Shown piece by piece: positions 22,401-34,156 of a stretch of DNA of 64,000 nt. A model generated the notes under the pieces. That model was not told the DNA's origin, did no database searches, and was given only the letters and a program-made list of their open reading frames with translations. Where the stretch lies: NCBI GenBank assembly GCA_038363925.1, contig JAQQWL010000011.1, positions 4,588,001-4,652,000 of the forward strand, read 5' to 3'. Position numbers and translations under genes: made by a program. Each line of letters starts with the position of its first letter. The first letter of the stretch is position 1. Source of the DNA: Apiospora phragmitis. Lineage: Eukaryota; Ascomycota; Sordariomycetes; Amphisphaeriales; Apiosporaceae.

Positions 22401-23541
22401 GAGGAGCCTACAATGCCGATATCATGGATATACTGTGCCGGAACTCGCGAATGCCGGATTGGTATCGCTCTGACATAGCTGCCCTGGTCTCCTCGTGCAA
22501 AACAGCTGGATCTCGCATCTGCGAACTGGTTGATCGTTTTGGTCTCGAGTAAGTCTTGTTTTTCTGCTGAAGAAGACCCGGTTTCATCGACTAACGGAAT
22601 ATAGGATATACCAAGCTTCCTGCGAAGAGTTACTGAAGCGTAACCAGATGGCCGTGTCCAAGCTGATTGAAACCCAGTTCGGCGACGAGGAGGCTGTTTT
22701 CACCGATTTCATCGACGATGGTGGCAACGGGGAACTAGGACCATTTGCTATCAAGTGCAAGATGACCAAGGAGGACAACAAGCTGAAGTTCAACTTTGAC
22801 GGCACTAGTGCCCAGAGCAACACGGCCATCAACTTCTACGTATCGCCAACCATGTTCAAGATGTTTGTGGGATACTACCTTCTTGCCGTGTTCGATCCCC
22901 ATTGTGTAGTCAACGAGGGCCTGTACGACTACATCGAGGTGGACTTCCCGGAAGGCTCTATTCTGCTCCCAGTCCGTCCGGCTGCATTGAGTTGCCGAAC
23001 GCATTTGCTTGGTCGCATCATGGACGTTATTCAGGCCTTGATGGGTCAGCACAACAAGGCTTACAGAGCCGCTGCTGGCTTCAGCGATTCGCCGCATTTC
23101 TTCTACTCTGGCTTCAAGCCGGACGGCAGGTAAGTCTCTCGCTACATATACGGGAACACCTCACTTGGAGAGCAAGACTAACGGATCCCCTTCACGCGGC
23201 CCGCCGACAAGGTCGCGCTGGAGGTTCACCAGAAGCTGATCACACACGAGGGGGCCAAGAACAACTACGGCGTGATCGTCGACCCGGTGACCTTCGAGGT
23301 GCACGACATAGAGATCGAGTCGCTTCGTGCTGAGCTGAAGGCGAAGCATGTGGAATACCCGAGCATCTATAACCGTGGCGGCTTGTTGGATGAGCTGAGG
23401 GCCAGGTGTCTCGAAGAGACCGGCCTGCCCGCTCCCAAGGCGCAGTGGTCGGAAGAGCCTTATGGCCCCCATGCCAACCTTCCGTATGTGAAAGAGTGGT
23501 TCAAGACCAGGAAAGCAGAAGGTGATTTCAAGGTCGAGTAG
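19463..23541 (+). pseudogene. Hydantoinase/5-oxoprolinase-like HyuA-HyuB protein, broken in this sequence
   Basis: Exons about 19463-19492, 19530-19713, 19766-20423, 20489-21917, 21983-22010, 22078-22255, 22306-22548, 22605-23129 and a last one near 23191-23541. The HyuA half carries both phosphate-binding motifs (GVDVGGTFTDVCVI, split by intron 1, and LDMGGTSTDVALIVDG at intron 3) plus LMSGPAGGVQGVVD. The HyuB half starts near EMDTLALRCSMSPGIREQQD and includes FITNDPYSTEGAISHLND. Such fused proteins open 5-oxoproline or hydantoin-type cyclic amides with ATP. The frame slips by one missing base near 19843, 21122 and 21310. In addition, after FKPDGR the expected middle of HyuB is absent and the sequence jumps to FTRPADKVALEVHQKL. 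The gene is therefore dead or mis-assembled as shown. Substrate is not predictable. Confidence 0.75.
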
Positions 23542-23708
23542 ATAGTATGGTCGGCTCTCATGTTACGGTGGGTTCAGTGTGGCGGATATCGTAGTACACG
23601 ATCTGAATGATTGACCGTATGCAAGAGGTATATTGCTTGTAGGATGCTATCCCTATGTACCAAAACACTGCAATATTATCTATAATTATTCATTCAAGCC
23701 GTACAGCC

Positions 23709-26700
23709 TTACTCTTGCATATCGAATTCGTCAATTACACTCTTTGGCTTGACGAACTTTCCAAGAGGCTTGTACGTCAGATGGTCCATCCCGAATCCCT
23801 TAGGACCTCCAATTTCGATGCCTCGTTCCGTCGTCCACCTCTCACTCGCCGTGATTCCCAGTACGATCACGAGGAGACCGTACCTATACTCAGGTGTCCC
23901 GATGGCCTCGCCATTTTGCGCATCAATGACGGTGATGAGATCCGGCGCGACCCCGAGAACCTCACCTCCCACATCCGTGGTTTTGGTCCCGGCTTTGGAT
24001 CTCGTGAACCTGATAGCCGCGATGTTCTCGTTCTTAAAGGGGATCTTGACCAGGCCTTCAAACTGAGGGCTTCCCGCAGAAAGCGCCGCGCCCGCAGCGG
24101 CAGCACCGCCGCCGCCGTGTTCGGCCTCTTCGGCGACGTCCGCGCCCTCGATGATGCACTCCCCGTAGACGTGGCCCATCCGCAGCGAGCGCTCGACACC
24201 GACGATCTTGCCCTTGAACAGTACCCGGCCGGCCCCGGGCCCGCCGGCACTCCTCGAGGATGGTCTCGACGACACTGTCGACGCGGCTGCGAGCGCGCGC
24301 CTTGGCCGACGGCCCGGCCGATCCGCCAGGACTGGCTGAGGGTGTGCTCGACGGCCCAGCGCCGGCACTCGGCGCCGGTGACGGGCGGGTCGGCCATGGC
24401 GATGGCGGAGCCCATCTGGCTCAGCGCTGCGCGGATGATGCGCTCGACGTGCAGGTCCGACTTGGCCTCGGGCATCATGAGGGTGTTGCCGTTGCCGTCC
24501 GTCACCGCGATGGGCGACCAGATGGGCTGGCGCTCGTTGAAGACGACGGGCGTCGTCTGCCACTTGGTCGGCAGCGCGCGGCCCATCCAGTCGCCGTCGA
24601 CGGCCGGCAGGTCCATGCCGCCGGGGCCGCTCGCGCCCAAGATCATGCTCTGCAGGCCGTTGCCGCCGCCGATCTCGACTGAGATCATGTGCGTGGCGCG
24701 CTTGTCGGGGCCGCAGACCTTGTAGAGCGCCTCCTGCGCCTGCAGCATGGCGTCGCCCTCGAGCTTCTCGATGCCCACCGTCGGCGAGCCCGCGCCGCCG
24801 CCGCACCCGACCTGCGCGTCGTCGGGCAGATCGTCGGGGCTGACGACGCGGACCACGGCGCCGTCGCGGATCATCTGGCGCAGCCGCACCATGTGGGCGT
24901 AGGGGCTGCCGCCGCCGCCGGTGCCCAGGATGTAGCAGCCGATCGCTATCCACTCGACGTCGGTCTCGCTAACGTACCAGACGCGGTTCCGCACGTGCGG
25001 TCGGTACGTGGAAATGTCAATCTCCTTTTTCTCCGCCGTCCCACTGCTGGTTGGTTTGGCCGACTTCTCGTACTCCTCCATGTTATTATTGGTCTCCCCG
25101 CCGTTCTCTTCCTCCTCCGGTTGGGTACTGCTAAGATCAGCTCGTGAGAAATCGCAGTCACCGGCAGCTCGGACTATGAAGCGCGTCTTATTCTCGATGT
25201 ACTTCTTTATGTTAGTGTGGAATTCGGAAAGGCTTTGTGATTACGATGAACGTACCTGAAGCGGGAAGCTCTCCTTTTCCACGACTTTGACCGTCGACCG
25301 CAGCGCCCCGGCGTCCACAGTTCTCTCAATGGCATCGTTGCAAATTTCATCGAGTAGCTGTTGCGTAGTCTTGGACTCGGTAGACTTGACCGTGTCGATC
25401 ACAGCGCTGACCCTGGCCATGGCGGCCCCAACCGCGTTGGCGACTTCGGCATACTTGGGCTTCAATACCCGGCTCGCCCCTTTTAATTGGTCTGATGCAA
25501 TGATGGCACCACCACCCACCAACAGCACCGGCAAGTCATCGGGTGATGTCTTCATTGTGTCAATGATCTTCTCGAGCTTGTGTGCTACAATCGCTTTGAA
25601 CTGCGAAAGTTGCTTCTCGGCCAGAACCCCTTCCACTAAGCCCATTTGCCCTAGTTGAAGACTGGGATCGGCTACTGCTGTACAGTCGGTGGCTGTAAGT
25701 ACTGTACCACCAAATATGAGTGCTTCTTCAGTTAGCTTGTAGCCAGCACTGTCGGGTCCTACGGTCATATTATCTTTATGTCGAACGATAGACCCACCGC
25801 CGAGGCCGATGCTCTTGATGTCTGGGCAAGAGAAGTTCATCCGGACCCCGGCCAAGTCACTGTAAGCTGCCTGTTGGCGCGGAAAGCCGTTCGCTAGTAG
25901 TAAGCCAACGTCTGTAGTTGTACCGCCAATATCCACCACCATGATGTTCTCACTCAGTTCCCCCTGAACCAAGAAAGCTGCACCTCTCATACTGTTTGTC
26001 GGCCCACTGGAGAAAGTCCGGATAGGGAGCTTCGCTGCCATTTCCCCGGATAAGATAGTGCCATCGTTCTGAGTGATGAAGACCGGACACTTGAGCCCTA
26101 ACGCCCTGACCGGTCCTTGGAAGGATCTAATAGTTCTTCTTGCTATATCCGCAGTTAGCACATCACATTCGTTCCGGAAGCCTCCCACCATCCACATGAA
26201 ACCCGACGGCCTAGGTATTCTTTAGGAAAAACAAATGAAACATACCGAAAGATAGGATTGACGCATTCAGAATAGCCGCGTTCTCACGCTCAATAAACCC
26301 CAAATTTGCCACCTGCTTAGACAGCACCACATCGCAACCAGGAATCTCCGCTTGCACAATCTCCGCCGCTCGCTCCTCCTGCCGCTCGCCGGTGTCGATG
26401 GGGCTGAAGATGCCGACGACGACGACGCTGCGGATCCCCCTTCTCGCGGATAACAGCGCACTGGGCGCGGACCTCGGCGGGGTCGAGGTCCGCGATCAGG
26501 TGGCCATCGACCTCGAGGCCGCCCTGCAGTCGCGCGTGGTAGCCCAACACGAGGTCGCGCATGTCCGCGGGCCAGTCGATGCAGGGGTGGCGTGCTTGGC
26601 GAAGGGCCCGCAGAGCCGGAGCACGGCGACTTTGGACAGGCGCGCCGGGTCGCGCTCCACGACGGCGTTCACGAAGTGCGTCGTCCCGATGGTCACGCTG

Positions 26701-26915
26701 GCAACCTGCCCGGGCTGGACCGGCGGTTGCGCCCGCTCGAACAGGGCGGCGAGGGCGTCGGCGATGCCGCGGCTCGGGTTGGTGGTCGTGGGCGCCTTGT
26801 GCGACGCGAGGATGCCCTTATCCGGGTCCGAGGCGCGCGTCGGATCTAGGATCACGCCATCTGTGTTGGTGCCGCCCACGTCTATTCCGATGCGCAGAGT
26901 TTTGTTCGTAGCCAT
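23709..26915 (-). CDS. HyuA hydantoinase fused to DUF917 domain
   Basis: Exons 26915-26246, 26142-25256 and 25204-23709; about 1,015 codons in total. The N-terminal two thirds is HyuA-like: IGIDVGGTNTDGVIL, TIGTTHFVNAVVERD, then QNDGTILSGEMAA and VVDIGGTTTDVGLLL. After a linker rich in Glu and Asn (25150-25080) comes a DUF917 domain starting SETDVEWIAIGCYILGTGGG and ending FDMQE. DUF917 proteins are described as S-methyl-thiohydantoin desulfurase-like and usually sit next to HyuA in bacteria. The first intron (about 103 nt, branch tgctaac) joins ILSF to ARRTIRSF. Four single-base slips occur: one missing base near 26585, and extra bases near 26437, 24304 and 24235. The gene converges on the previous one with 167 bp between stops. 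Reaction inferred: ATP-driven ring opening plus a second metal-dependent step. Confidence 0.75.
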
Positions 26916-27747
26916 GGCTGTGTCTTGCAGTATTGGGGTCTTCTTTGGAGGCCCACAGCCGAGACTTCTTTAACGCAAATGCAGAGCAAACTCAGCGAAC
27001 GATAGTGAGACGAGAAAAGAAGATTCTGCTAACAAGGTGGTATTGCCAGTTGAGCCATGGCGGTCATATCGGGTAGCAGGTTGTGTCGGGGCCGAAGCAA
27101 TGCCGATGCCGGAACCGTGTGGGGACCCTTGAAACCGGATCTGATAAGATAATCTTTCTTTCCTTGGGTTTAACCTATTCCAATGACATCAGAGGTATGG
27201 CCATCTAACCTAGGACTTTACTGTAGAGCCGTGATATCCTTCGCCGTCTCTAGTTTGACGCCAATCTTCTACCATCGGGCGATCCCGCTGCCATGATGTC
27301 TGGAGATAAGAAACGAGGGAGATAGGACGGCGACCGGGAAGCACGGCAAACAGGTTGTCGGTGCCAACGCATCTGCAGAGGTTTAATTGATGGCATCTTC
27401 GAAATTAGACTTCCATGGTCCCTCGCAACTTGTAGACCAAATCGCCTCAAAGGCCCTCAAGGTTGTGCGTTTGGCTGGACACATGATGCAGAGACCGCGG
27501 TTACTCCCGAGTCCTTCTCGAAGCCTTCTAGCCCATCTGGCTGAATTCAAGGCTACATAAGTCGCCGCTCTTCGACATTCTAGAAGGCCTTTAGAATAAT
27601 TTTCTTTCCGGCGAATAATAGCTTCAAATCAAGCTTCTTCTACTTTGTCGTCACGCTATAATCCATGGCTACGAGACCATCACCACCCTTTGTAACCGTC
27701 ACGATCAAACAGTTACTAGAGACATATTCCAGCCACATTCTTCCAAC
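26916..27747. other. Intergenic, upstream of two divergent genes
   Basis: Lies between the start of the HyuA-DUF917 gene and the start of the secreted-protein gene. No coding exon seen. Confidence 0.5.
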
Positions 27748-28343
27748 ATGAAGCGCAGGCAAATGAGCTTTCCGATCCTTCGGTTTGCAGCCGCCGCCTT
27801 CGTCGCTGCATCAACTACCGTCCATGCAGGTACGGCTGCACCTGATGGCGGAGTAGAGGCCATCGGCAACAACAACGACAACACCACAGCCGCCAACACA
27901 TCTACCCCCAGGGAAGTGGTGCCTCTCTCTTCACTTGAAGCCAAGAGCATCTCATCCCCACCTCACAATGATCCCTCCCCTCGTACTCTAGTGGATCAAG
28001 GCTCTCGACCTCATGGCCAGTCTCCCGAGGTTGGCCAAGGGCGGATGTCGAGCCGGAGACGGCCGAATCAGAGGACGATGACTTGTTGGAGAACCAGCCG
28101 GAGGAAGATGACCTGTTGGAGAACGAGTCGGAGGCCGATGACTTGTGGGAAAACGAGTCCGGCATCGTCTACGGCGGCTTCGGGTGGCGGCACGACAAGC
28201 GTGGAAGCGAAGGAGGCGGAGATGGCTACAGCGGTCCAGGCGGTGTCATTGTCTTGCCACCCCCTTTCCTATTTGGGGGGCACTATCCTAAGACAAGCAG
28301 TGGTGCGAGTCGTCCCCGTCCGTTTGGCTTTCTCCGCGGCTAA
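27748..28343 (+). CDS. Small secreted protein with acidic decapeptide repeats
   Basis: Translation probably starts at 27748 (or the Met at 27763). A signal peptide follows (SFPILRFAAAAFVAASTTVH, cleavage after HA). The mature part is Asn/Thr/Pro-rich and then, in the frame shifted near 28040, contains three tandem ten-residue units: DDLLENQPEE, DDLLENESEA and DDLWENESGI. The C-terminus is Gly/Pro-rich with a Lys-Arg pair (HDKRGSEGGG) that could be a Kex2 site, and ends FGFLRG. The original frame instead runs into an Arg/Cys/Thr-rich peptide to 28419, which looks like an artefact. A missing G in the GGG run at 28039-28041 would reconcile the two. I recognise no family; a secreted structural or effector-like role is speculation. 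Confidence 0.5.
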
Positions 28344-28772
28344 ACCCTCACATGTATCACGAGAGTCGGTACCGCTTTCGACCAGCATTGTTCCTGGGCC
28401 ACTACACACGGCTTTCTGATAAGGTACTCCTCATGCAGGATCACTGTTCACCGGGAGGTATGCATGTGTGTCCACATACGTCGAGAGGTCTCTGTGATAA
28501 GGGAGTTTCAGTGGGCTGGAAATCCAAATGGAAATGGCATTTCATTCTTGCGCTATACCATAACGTTACAAACATGATTCAGAATATTATTCATATATTA
28601 TTAGACTTATATTGTATATTTCCACGTTTATATATAAATATTTCTATAACTTTGATATCGGTATTCGAATTTGAATTTGAACACCTCATATGAAGCAATC
28701 AACATGTTTGGGGCCAGAATCAATGTTGGATAATTGTGATATCAGCTGTTGTCTCTAACTACACCAATACCC
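28344..28772. other. Intergenic, AT-rich 3' region
   Basis: AT-rich stretch (around 28560-28690) between converging genes. It probably holds 3' untranslated regions and polyadenylation signals. No gene seen. Confidence 0.5.
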
Positions 28773-30315
28773 CTATTCACGAGTAATTCCCTCGATGTAG
28801 TCGAGAACCCCATTGGAGTTGCTTGTGAGATCTTGGTAGTTCTCAAGTGTCAGAAGCGCCTGGATCTCAGCCGCGTCGGGAACGGGCTTGCGCTCGTACG
28901 TCACCTCCCCATCGCTGATCGAATGCCGGATGAACCACGACCCATTCGCCGTGATCTTCCTCGTATCCTCGCGGATGCCCATGCCCGCCGGCTCGCCGTC
29001 CACGAACCATAGCCCAAGCACAGGGTAGTAAGTAGTAGGTACATCCACATCTTGTTCATCCTTCCCCTTCTCCTTCTCCTTCTCTTTCTGCAGCCCCGCC
29101 TGTCGGTCGTCTCGGAATGCAGGCAGAACCGCCAGCTCCTGCAGCACGTAGCCCTCCTTCCCGTACTGTCCCGTCTGCGTGTCGTCGAGGACCTGCCCGT
29201 CGAAGTGCAGGGTGACGTCGGCGCCCTCGCGTGCGAGCAGCGGCTTCCGCGCGTACCTCGTGAGCGACGCCGGCGCTTCCGCCTCGAAGTACGTGGTCAG
29301 CAGCCACTTGGACCGCGGGTCGTCCCGGAACAGCTGCCAGAGCACCGCGAAGAGCCCCTTGTTGCTCCAGACCATCTTGTACGGCGCCTCGATCCACACG
29401 GTCCCTCCCGTGTATTGGCCGCCCCCTGACGACAGCAGCACGTCCTCGCCGCGCTCCATGTCGCGGAAGCAGGCCTCGCCGAACGGCTGCTCCACCATCC
29501 ACTCCCACGGGTACAGCTTGAAGACGACGTCGAGATGGCGGCTCTTGTGGTCGTAGAACCGGCCGTCGTGCTTGGATTGTCCGATCTGGTCCATGAAGAT
29601 GGGCTCAGCACGCCAACCAGCCTTCTCGCACGTCGCCATCAACAGCGTGGTGTTCATGGCGCCCTCTCCCCGAGGGCTCGCCGCGGCTCGCGGCAAAGTG
29701 CACGACGGCCGGGCGGCAACCGCCCAGGGCCCCCTGCTCGATCAGCGCCAGGTTGCGCCGCCAAGCCGGGACGAGCCGCTCCGTCAGCGCGTTGAACTGG
29801 TCGCGGCCGTGGCCGGTCTGCTCCAGCCACTGCCACTGGATGGTGGCGGCCTCGACCAGCGACGTCGGCGTGTCGGCGTTGAACTCGTAGAACTTGGGGA
29901 CCCTCAGGCGGGGGTCGGGGTAGTCCAGCCCCCCAAGCGCACGTCGAACCGCCCGTACACGCTGCCCCACGCCGGCTCGCGCGCCCACGATGCGGCGATC
30001 TGTTTTAGGCAGAACGCGGAGATCGCCATCTTTTCCGTAATGAGCTGGGGTGCGCCACGAGGTAGTCGGCCGCCTCGCAGCACATGGCGAAGACGTCCTG
30101 GCCCGCGGCCTCGAGCAGCGATCTCCTCGGTCGTGAAGGAGTAGTACCTGTTGTCTGGCCAGTAGGGGTCCTCTCCTTCCGATGAGGGAAGAGAAACTTT
30201 TGCTGGCCGGGGCCATGACGGACGACGGCGGCGATGGCTCATAGCTATAGACCAGGCCCTGGCTCTGCACGAGGCGAGTCGCGTTGGGTCTCTTCTCGAT
30301 CTTGATGCGACGCAT
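28773..30315 (-). CDS. Glutathionylspermidine synthase-like ATP-grasp enzyme, several frame breaks
   Basis: About 510 codons starting at [20 protein letters not shown] (ATG near 30315). Diagnostic parts are [18 protein letters not shown], then [75 protein letters not shown] and [20 protein letters not shown]. This is the C-terminal synthetase half of the Gsp synthetase/amidase family (bacterial YgiC/YjfC type), a preATP-grasp fold that joins a peptide carboxylate to an amine using ATP. The reading frame shifts five times, near 30178, 30116, 30048, 29931 and 29670, mostly at G/C runs, yet every segment is well preserved. In fungi such proteins are patchy, so bacterial transfer is possible (inference). 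Substrates are unknown. Confidence 0.72.
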
Positions 30316-30333
30316 GTTGCTGTTTTTGTTCAC

Positions 30334-33300
30334 TTTACACTCGTAAGTTGCTTAAGCAGTTCTGGCCAATGAAGTTCAGGGGGGGGTTCTGACTTTAATC
30401 ATTTTCTAATCTCCTATTGATGCTACTTTATGTCTATGGTAACTACTGAAATAAAGTATGTAATTGGGTTCCGTGGAAACACCCAACCGCTGAAGTCTGC
30501 TTGTCAGGTCGGTGTATAGCCACAAGGGTCTTACCAGGCCTACTTTAGAGTGAGTAGTATGTGTACGTAGGTATATAACTCAATTTGGCTCCTGTAGAGG
30601 AATGGTTCGTGCGGAATCCTGCATTGTTTCGTTGCTCTAACTTCTTGTATTGGCGAGCCCCCAACACACGATGGATATTGTTTCCCAATATCAAGACCAG
30701 TCAATTGCCTACTTGCATATACCTATGCATAACAGTGTCGCGAAACGATCTGGCACGCTGTGGTTCCGGTCCCTGAATATGTACACAATAACAGCACAGG
30801 CTTTGATTTACAACGGTGTAACCTCGTGGCAGCCTCTGAGGGAACAGGGAACAGCAGCAGCCAATGGAAACATGATTCTCCTTCTGCGCTTATTTTGCTT
30901 TTTTTTGGCTTGAAGAAACGGCCTCATATGAATGCATATCAGGCCATGCCCGAGTCCTTTTCAGGCTGTCTGTGCATGACTGCAACGCCTCCTGGTCAAT
31001 AACGTTAGAACTTGAGGCCTTACCAAGGGCCGGCCCAGCTGAAAGATCGGTTCCAGGTACAAGTCGAAGTAAATGTTCGGAATTGTCCGGCGCTGAACGT
31101 TTCGACGACGTCGTACTTGTCATTAGGCGATCATCTCTCGGCTGCACTTGACAGTGTCATTGTCTGTGTCCAACTTCTGTCCATAGTGTCGGGCTCTGTA
31201 CAAGCCGGTGTCTCTTTCCCGCCGAGGCAGCTCGGGTAACGTGGCGCCGCCAGTCATGATAGTGATTATGTTCCAGGCCCATGACACTTCTTTCTTTCTG
31301 ATTCCTGATAAAGTGCTCCAACCGAGTCGCGAATAGAAAGTTTAGCCGATTTCTCTCGGCTTGGACGTGTCACGGAGGCGAAGGCGCTGGGAACCCCTAT
31401 TCGCCCACAATGTCTGCTGACCATATATTGGCTGGGCTCGCTTGCATGTCATTATCTGGATCGAAACCCGAATCTTCCAAAGAATCGACATGATTCCAAG
31501 CTAGAGATGGTGGCGGCCGACATGGCCCGATCCTCGCGCTCTACCTTGGATTCATCACTTTGCTATTGATCCCGACCGGAGAAAGTAGACGAGGCCACGT
31601 GGGACTCGTAACGGTTGTCTAGCTGAAATGCTCCTATCCGGCTTATTCAGCTTCTCATGGCGTTGCTTTGGGGGTGTTCCAGCCGTTTATGAGACTTGAG
31701 GCTTTGTATATCTCAGTCAGCGAGGCAGGGATGGAACGGGGTTGAACGTGGGAGAGAGAAGTCGCTCCGGGCTGGCTGAACACCGCACTATGAAGCACGA
31801 ATATGCTATTGCATTTCCATACAGTAGCACTCGGATCGAGTTGTCCATGCCCGTCTGGTTCGTTCTTGACATCTCCCGTGGCCTGACTCTGCCGCCACCC
31901 AACAAGCCTCATCCAGCGCAAGGAGTGGGTGAAGACTGAGTCGACTAAAATGTCTGAAGCTACGAGCAGCAGACTCTCTTTGTCTCGGGCATTTGTACTT
32001 CGCTTCTTGTCATGTGTGCGTGGCGTGCCTATCAATCGTCCGAATTGTCCGTCTTCGCCGATAACCCCTTTTCTGATTACACAATGTCTTGAACGGAAGT
32101 ACCTAGTCACGCGAACGGGACCGATGTCTGCAATGCAGGAGGCGTGAGCATTTCCTATGTGTTTGCTTCTGCGGTATGACGAACCCCCTCCGTTCGATGA
32201 GCGATTGTTACTTTTCTTTTTATCTTTCCTCTTTTTCTTTTCCTCCCTTGCGTTCGGGTGCATCCCCCACGGAGCGAGGGAACGATGTGATGTCGTCGGA
32301 TAAAGGCAAAAAACAGTGATTCCTTCAGCGGGGCGGACGATACCGGTGGGAGGGAAACGGCGTGCAGTAGTGGCTGGCTTTGCGGCCCAATCAGTGAGTG
32401 TCTTGTGCCACCAACTGCAGAGGAACAAGCGAACGTCGATCGGTTAGGCCCGTCATATCTGACAGACCGGAAACAAGACCCCGGTGAGACGCCTTCGTGG
32501 AATATTCTCCCTCTTGGGGAAAAGCTTCCGTGGGATGTGTGTCCGGCTAAGGCCTTACGCAGCTTTGCTGCAAAAAAGAGCCCAGTCTCTTATTTATTTT
32601 TAATCGACTGGCTGGGTTCGCTGGGTGATGCAGCCACCCGGTAGACTATGAGCAGCTAGGACTTAGACTCAGGCGTGTTCGTATGTGCATGAAAGATACA
32701 ATACATACATCGCTCCCCCCATTTCCGCCCTCTGTCGCCATGCACCATGCACGCTAGGATCACTCCGGATCCTACAGCCGGGCTGCCGTGCGTGGTGAAA
32801 ATGTGATGAGTCGCAGCATATGCAAGTCAACGAGTTGATTATGTAGCAGCAAGCCGCATGCAGATCCTCGACCCCTGCCTGCCTTCCCGTTGCTGGCAGC
32901 AATCTATCTGCGTCGACCGGTTGCCGCAGGTGTCATCGGCGATACGATACATCGGCCGAGTTCGTGTCTCTGGGAATGATGTCTACAAGGAGAGCGTGAT
33001 GCGTTGTATACGAGACCCAGGTTGGAGTTGAGGATGATCGTTCAGCACGGGAGTCCCAAGTATCACATCACAAGCTTAATGAAGACTGACCCCTGTTTGT
33101 TTGTTGGCCGGTGCGACTAGAAGCCTTCTAGCGGTCCGTATAGAAGAAACTCTTCTGTGATACCCTGCCATGGTTCAAGGGTGCTTCTCCTGCTTTCTTA
33201 CGGCTGTCTTGTCACACCGAACGAACACGTTGTATGCAGCGCCTTCAGGGCTGACGAGGAGAGCGCCAGGACTCCCACGAACGTCGAGAGGCTTGTTCTG

Positions 33301-33585
33301 GTATAGCTTCTGACCGCCGTTGACTCATTCTGCACAGGTGCATCTGGCAATATTGTGGCTTACCAGCACCCGAGAAGAAGGAAGAAGCTCCCCTCTTTCG
33401 ATCACTTACTGGTGCGGTACGTACCCTCCTCATAGGAATGGATTGGCTGTTCCCCGTCGGATCATCATGGGATTGGGTTATTGTCGAGTACCACTTACGA
33501 GGTGGCCGAGAGAGACTCGGCAAGCTCCTGAACGGAAGGGGAAGAGCTGATCCCACGTACACGTCGTTATCGAGCCGTCGTCAAC
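30334..33585. other. Gene-poor intergenic stretch
   Basis: About 3.2 kb with only short or low-quality reading frames, the longest being 257 codons on the minus strand at 31655-32428 without recognisable features. No mobile element or RNA gene seen. Confidence 0.5.
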
Positions 33586-33593
33586 TATATAAA
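33586..33593 (+). promoter_or_regulatory. TATA box of the small Lys/His-rich protein gene
   Basis: TATATAAA is located 190 bp upstream of the ATG at 33783, with a pyrimidine- and adenine-rich leader between. This arrangement is typical of strongly expressed fungal genes. Confidence 0.5.
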
Positions 33594-33782
33594 GGTCGAG
33601 ATCTCCCTGCAGTTTCCACGATGTCATTACTCCAGCATCCTCACGAACAACATCACCGAGAACCCAGAGAGTTATCCTTCCACATCCAGTGCTTCGATAC
33701 ATATCACCCTTCGAAATTTAACACGTTAAGTTACCTGCCGCTGTGTATCCCAAACCACGTTTACGACTCTACCCTCGTAAAG

Positions 33783-34117
33783 ATGGCCAACCACTCCTCG
33801 ACCAAGACCTCCTCAGGCAAGAAGTCCAAGTCCAAGGGTAAGTGTTATCAGTAACATCACGTTCCGCACGCTTCTCTTGCTAATGTTATTGGCGAGAAAA
33901 AGACCCAAAGCCTCAATCGGGCTCTCATCATGCCGCTGAGGCCTGGATATGCGACCAATCCACCGATGGGCCCTGGGACGCTGTCGATAGGGTGAATGCC
34001 GCTCAATGGGACACCCCTGGCCACGGCTCCTACCAGCATCCTGCCTCCCTTGCTGCGACTCAGGGCTCGTCCAAGCCCCACAAGAAGAAGGATCACAAGT
34101 CAGGCGGAAAGAAATAG
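33783..34117 (+). CDS. Small hydrophilic Lys/Ser/His-rich protein, unknown
   Basis: Two exons (33783-33837 and 33903-34117) joined by a 65-nt intron give 89 residues. The N-terminus MANHSSTKTSSGKKSKSK and C-terminus KPHKKKDHKSGGKK are lysine-rich. The middle holds two short tryptophan-centred segments (AEAWICDQSTDGPWDAVDRV and NAAQWDTPGHGSYQHP). There is no signal peptide or membrane helix. A TATA box upstream and clean splicing support a real, possibly strongly expressed gene. I do not recognise it. The charged ends could bind nucleic acid or acidic surfaces, but that is only a composition argument. Confidence 0.6.
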
Positions 34118-34156
34118 GGCGGGCTTCTTGAGGCCCGACGTTCTTTACGACACGAC

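Noticed and set aside
23655..24725. Long plus-strand open frame opposite the DUF917 domain
   Set aside because: A shadow caused by high GC at third positions of the real minus-strand gene, which has clear domain motifs.
26142..26210. Coding reading of the FMWMVGGFRNECDV segment in the HyuA-DUF917 gene
   Set aside because: It would break the splice phase. A longer intron with branch tgctaac and acceptor atatag joins ILSF to ARRTIRSF in phase.
31655..32428. 257-codon minus-strand open frame
   Set aside because: No domain, odd composition with scattered Trp and Ser, no splice or promoter support; probably chance.
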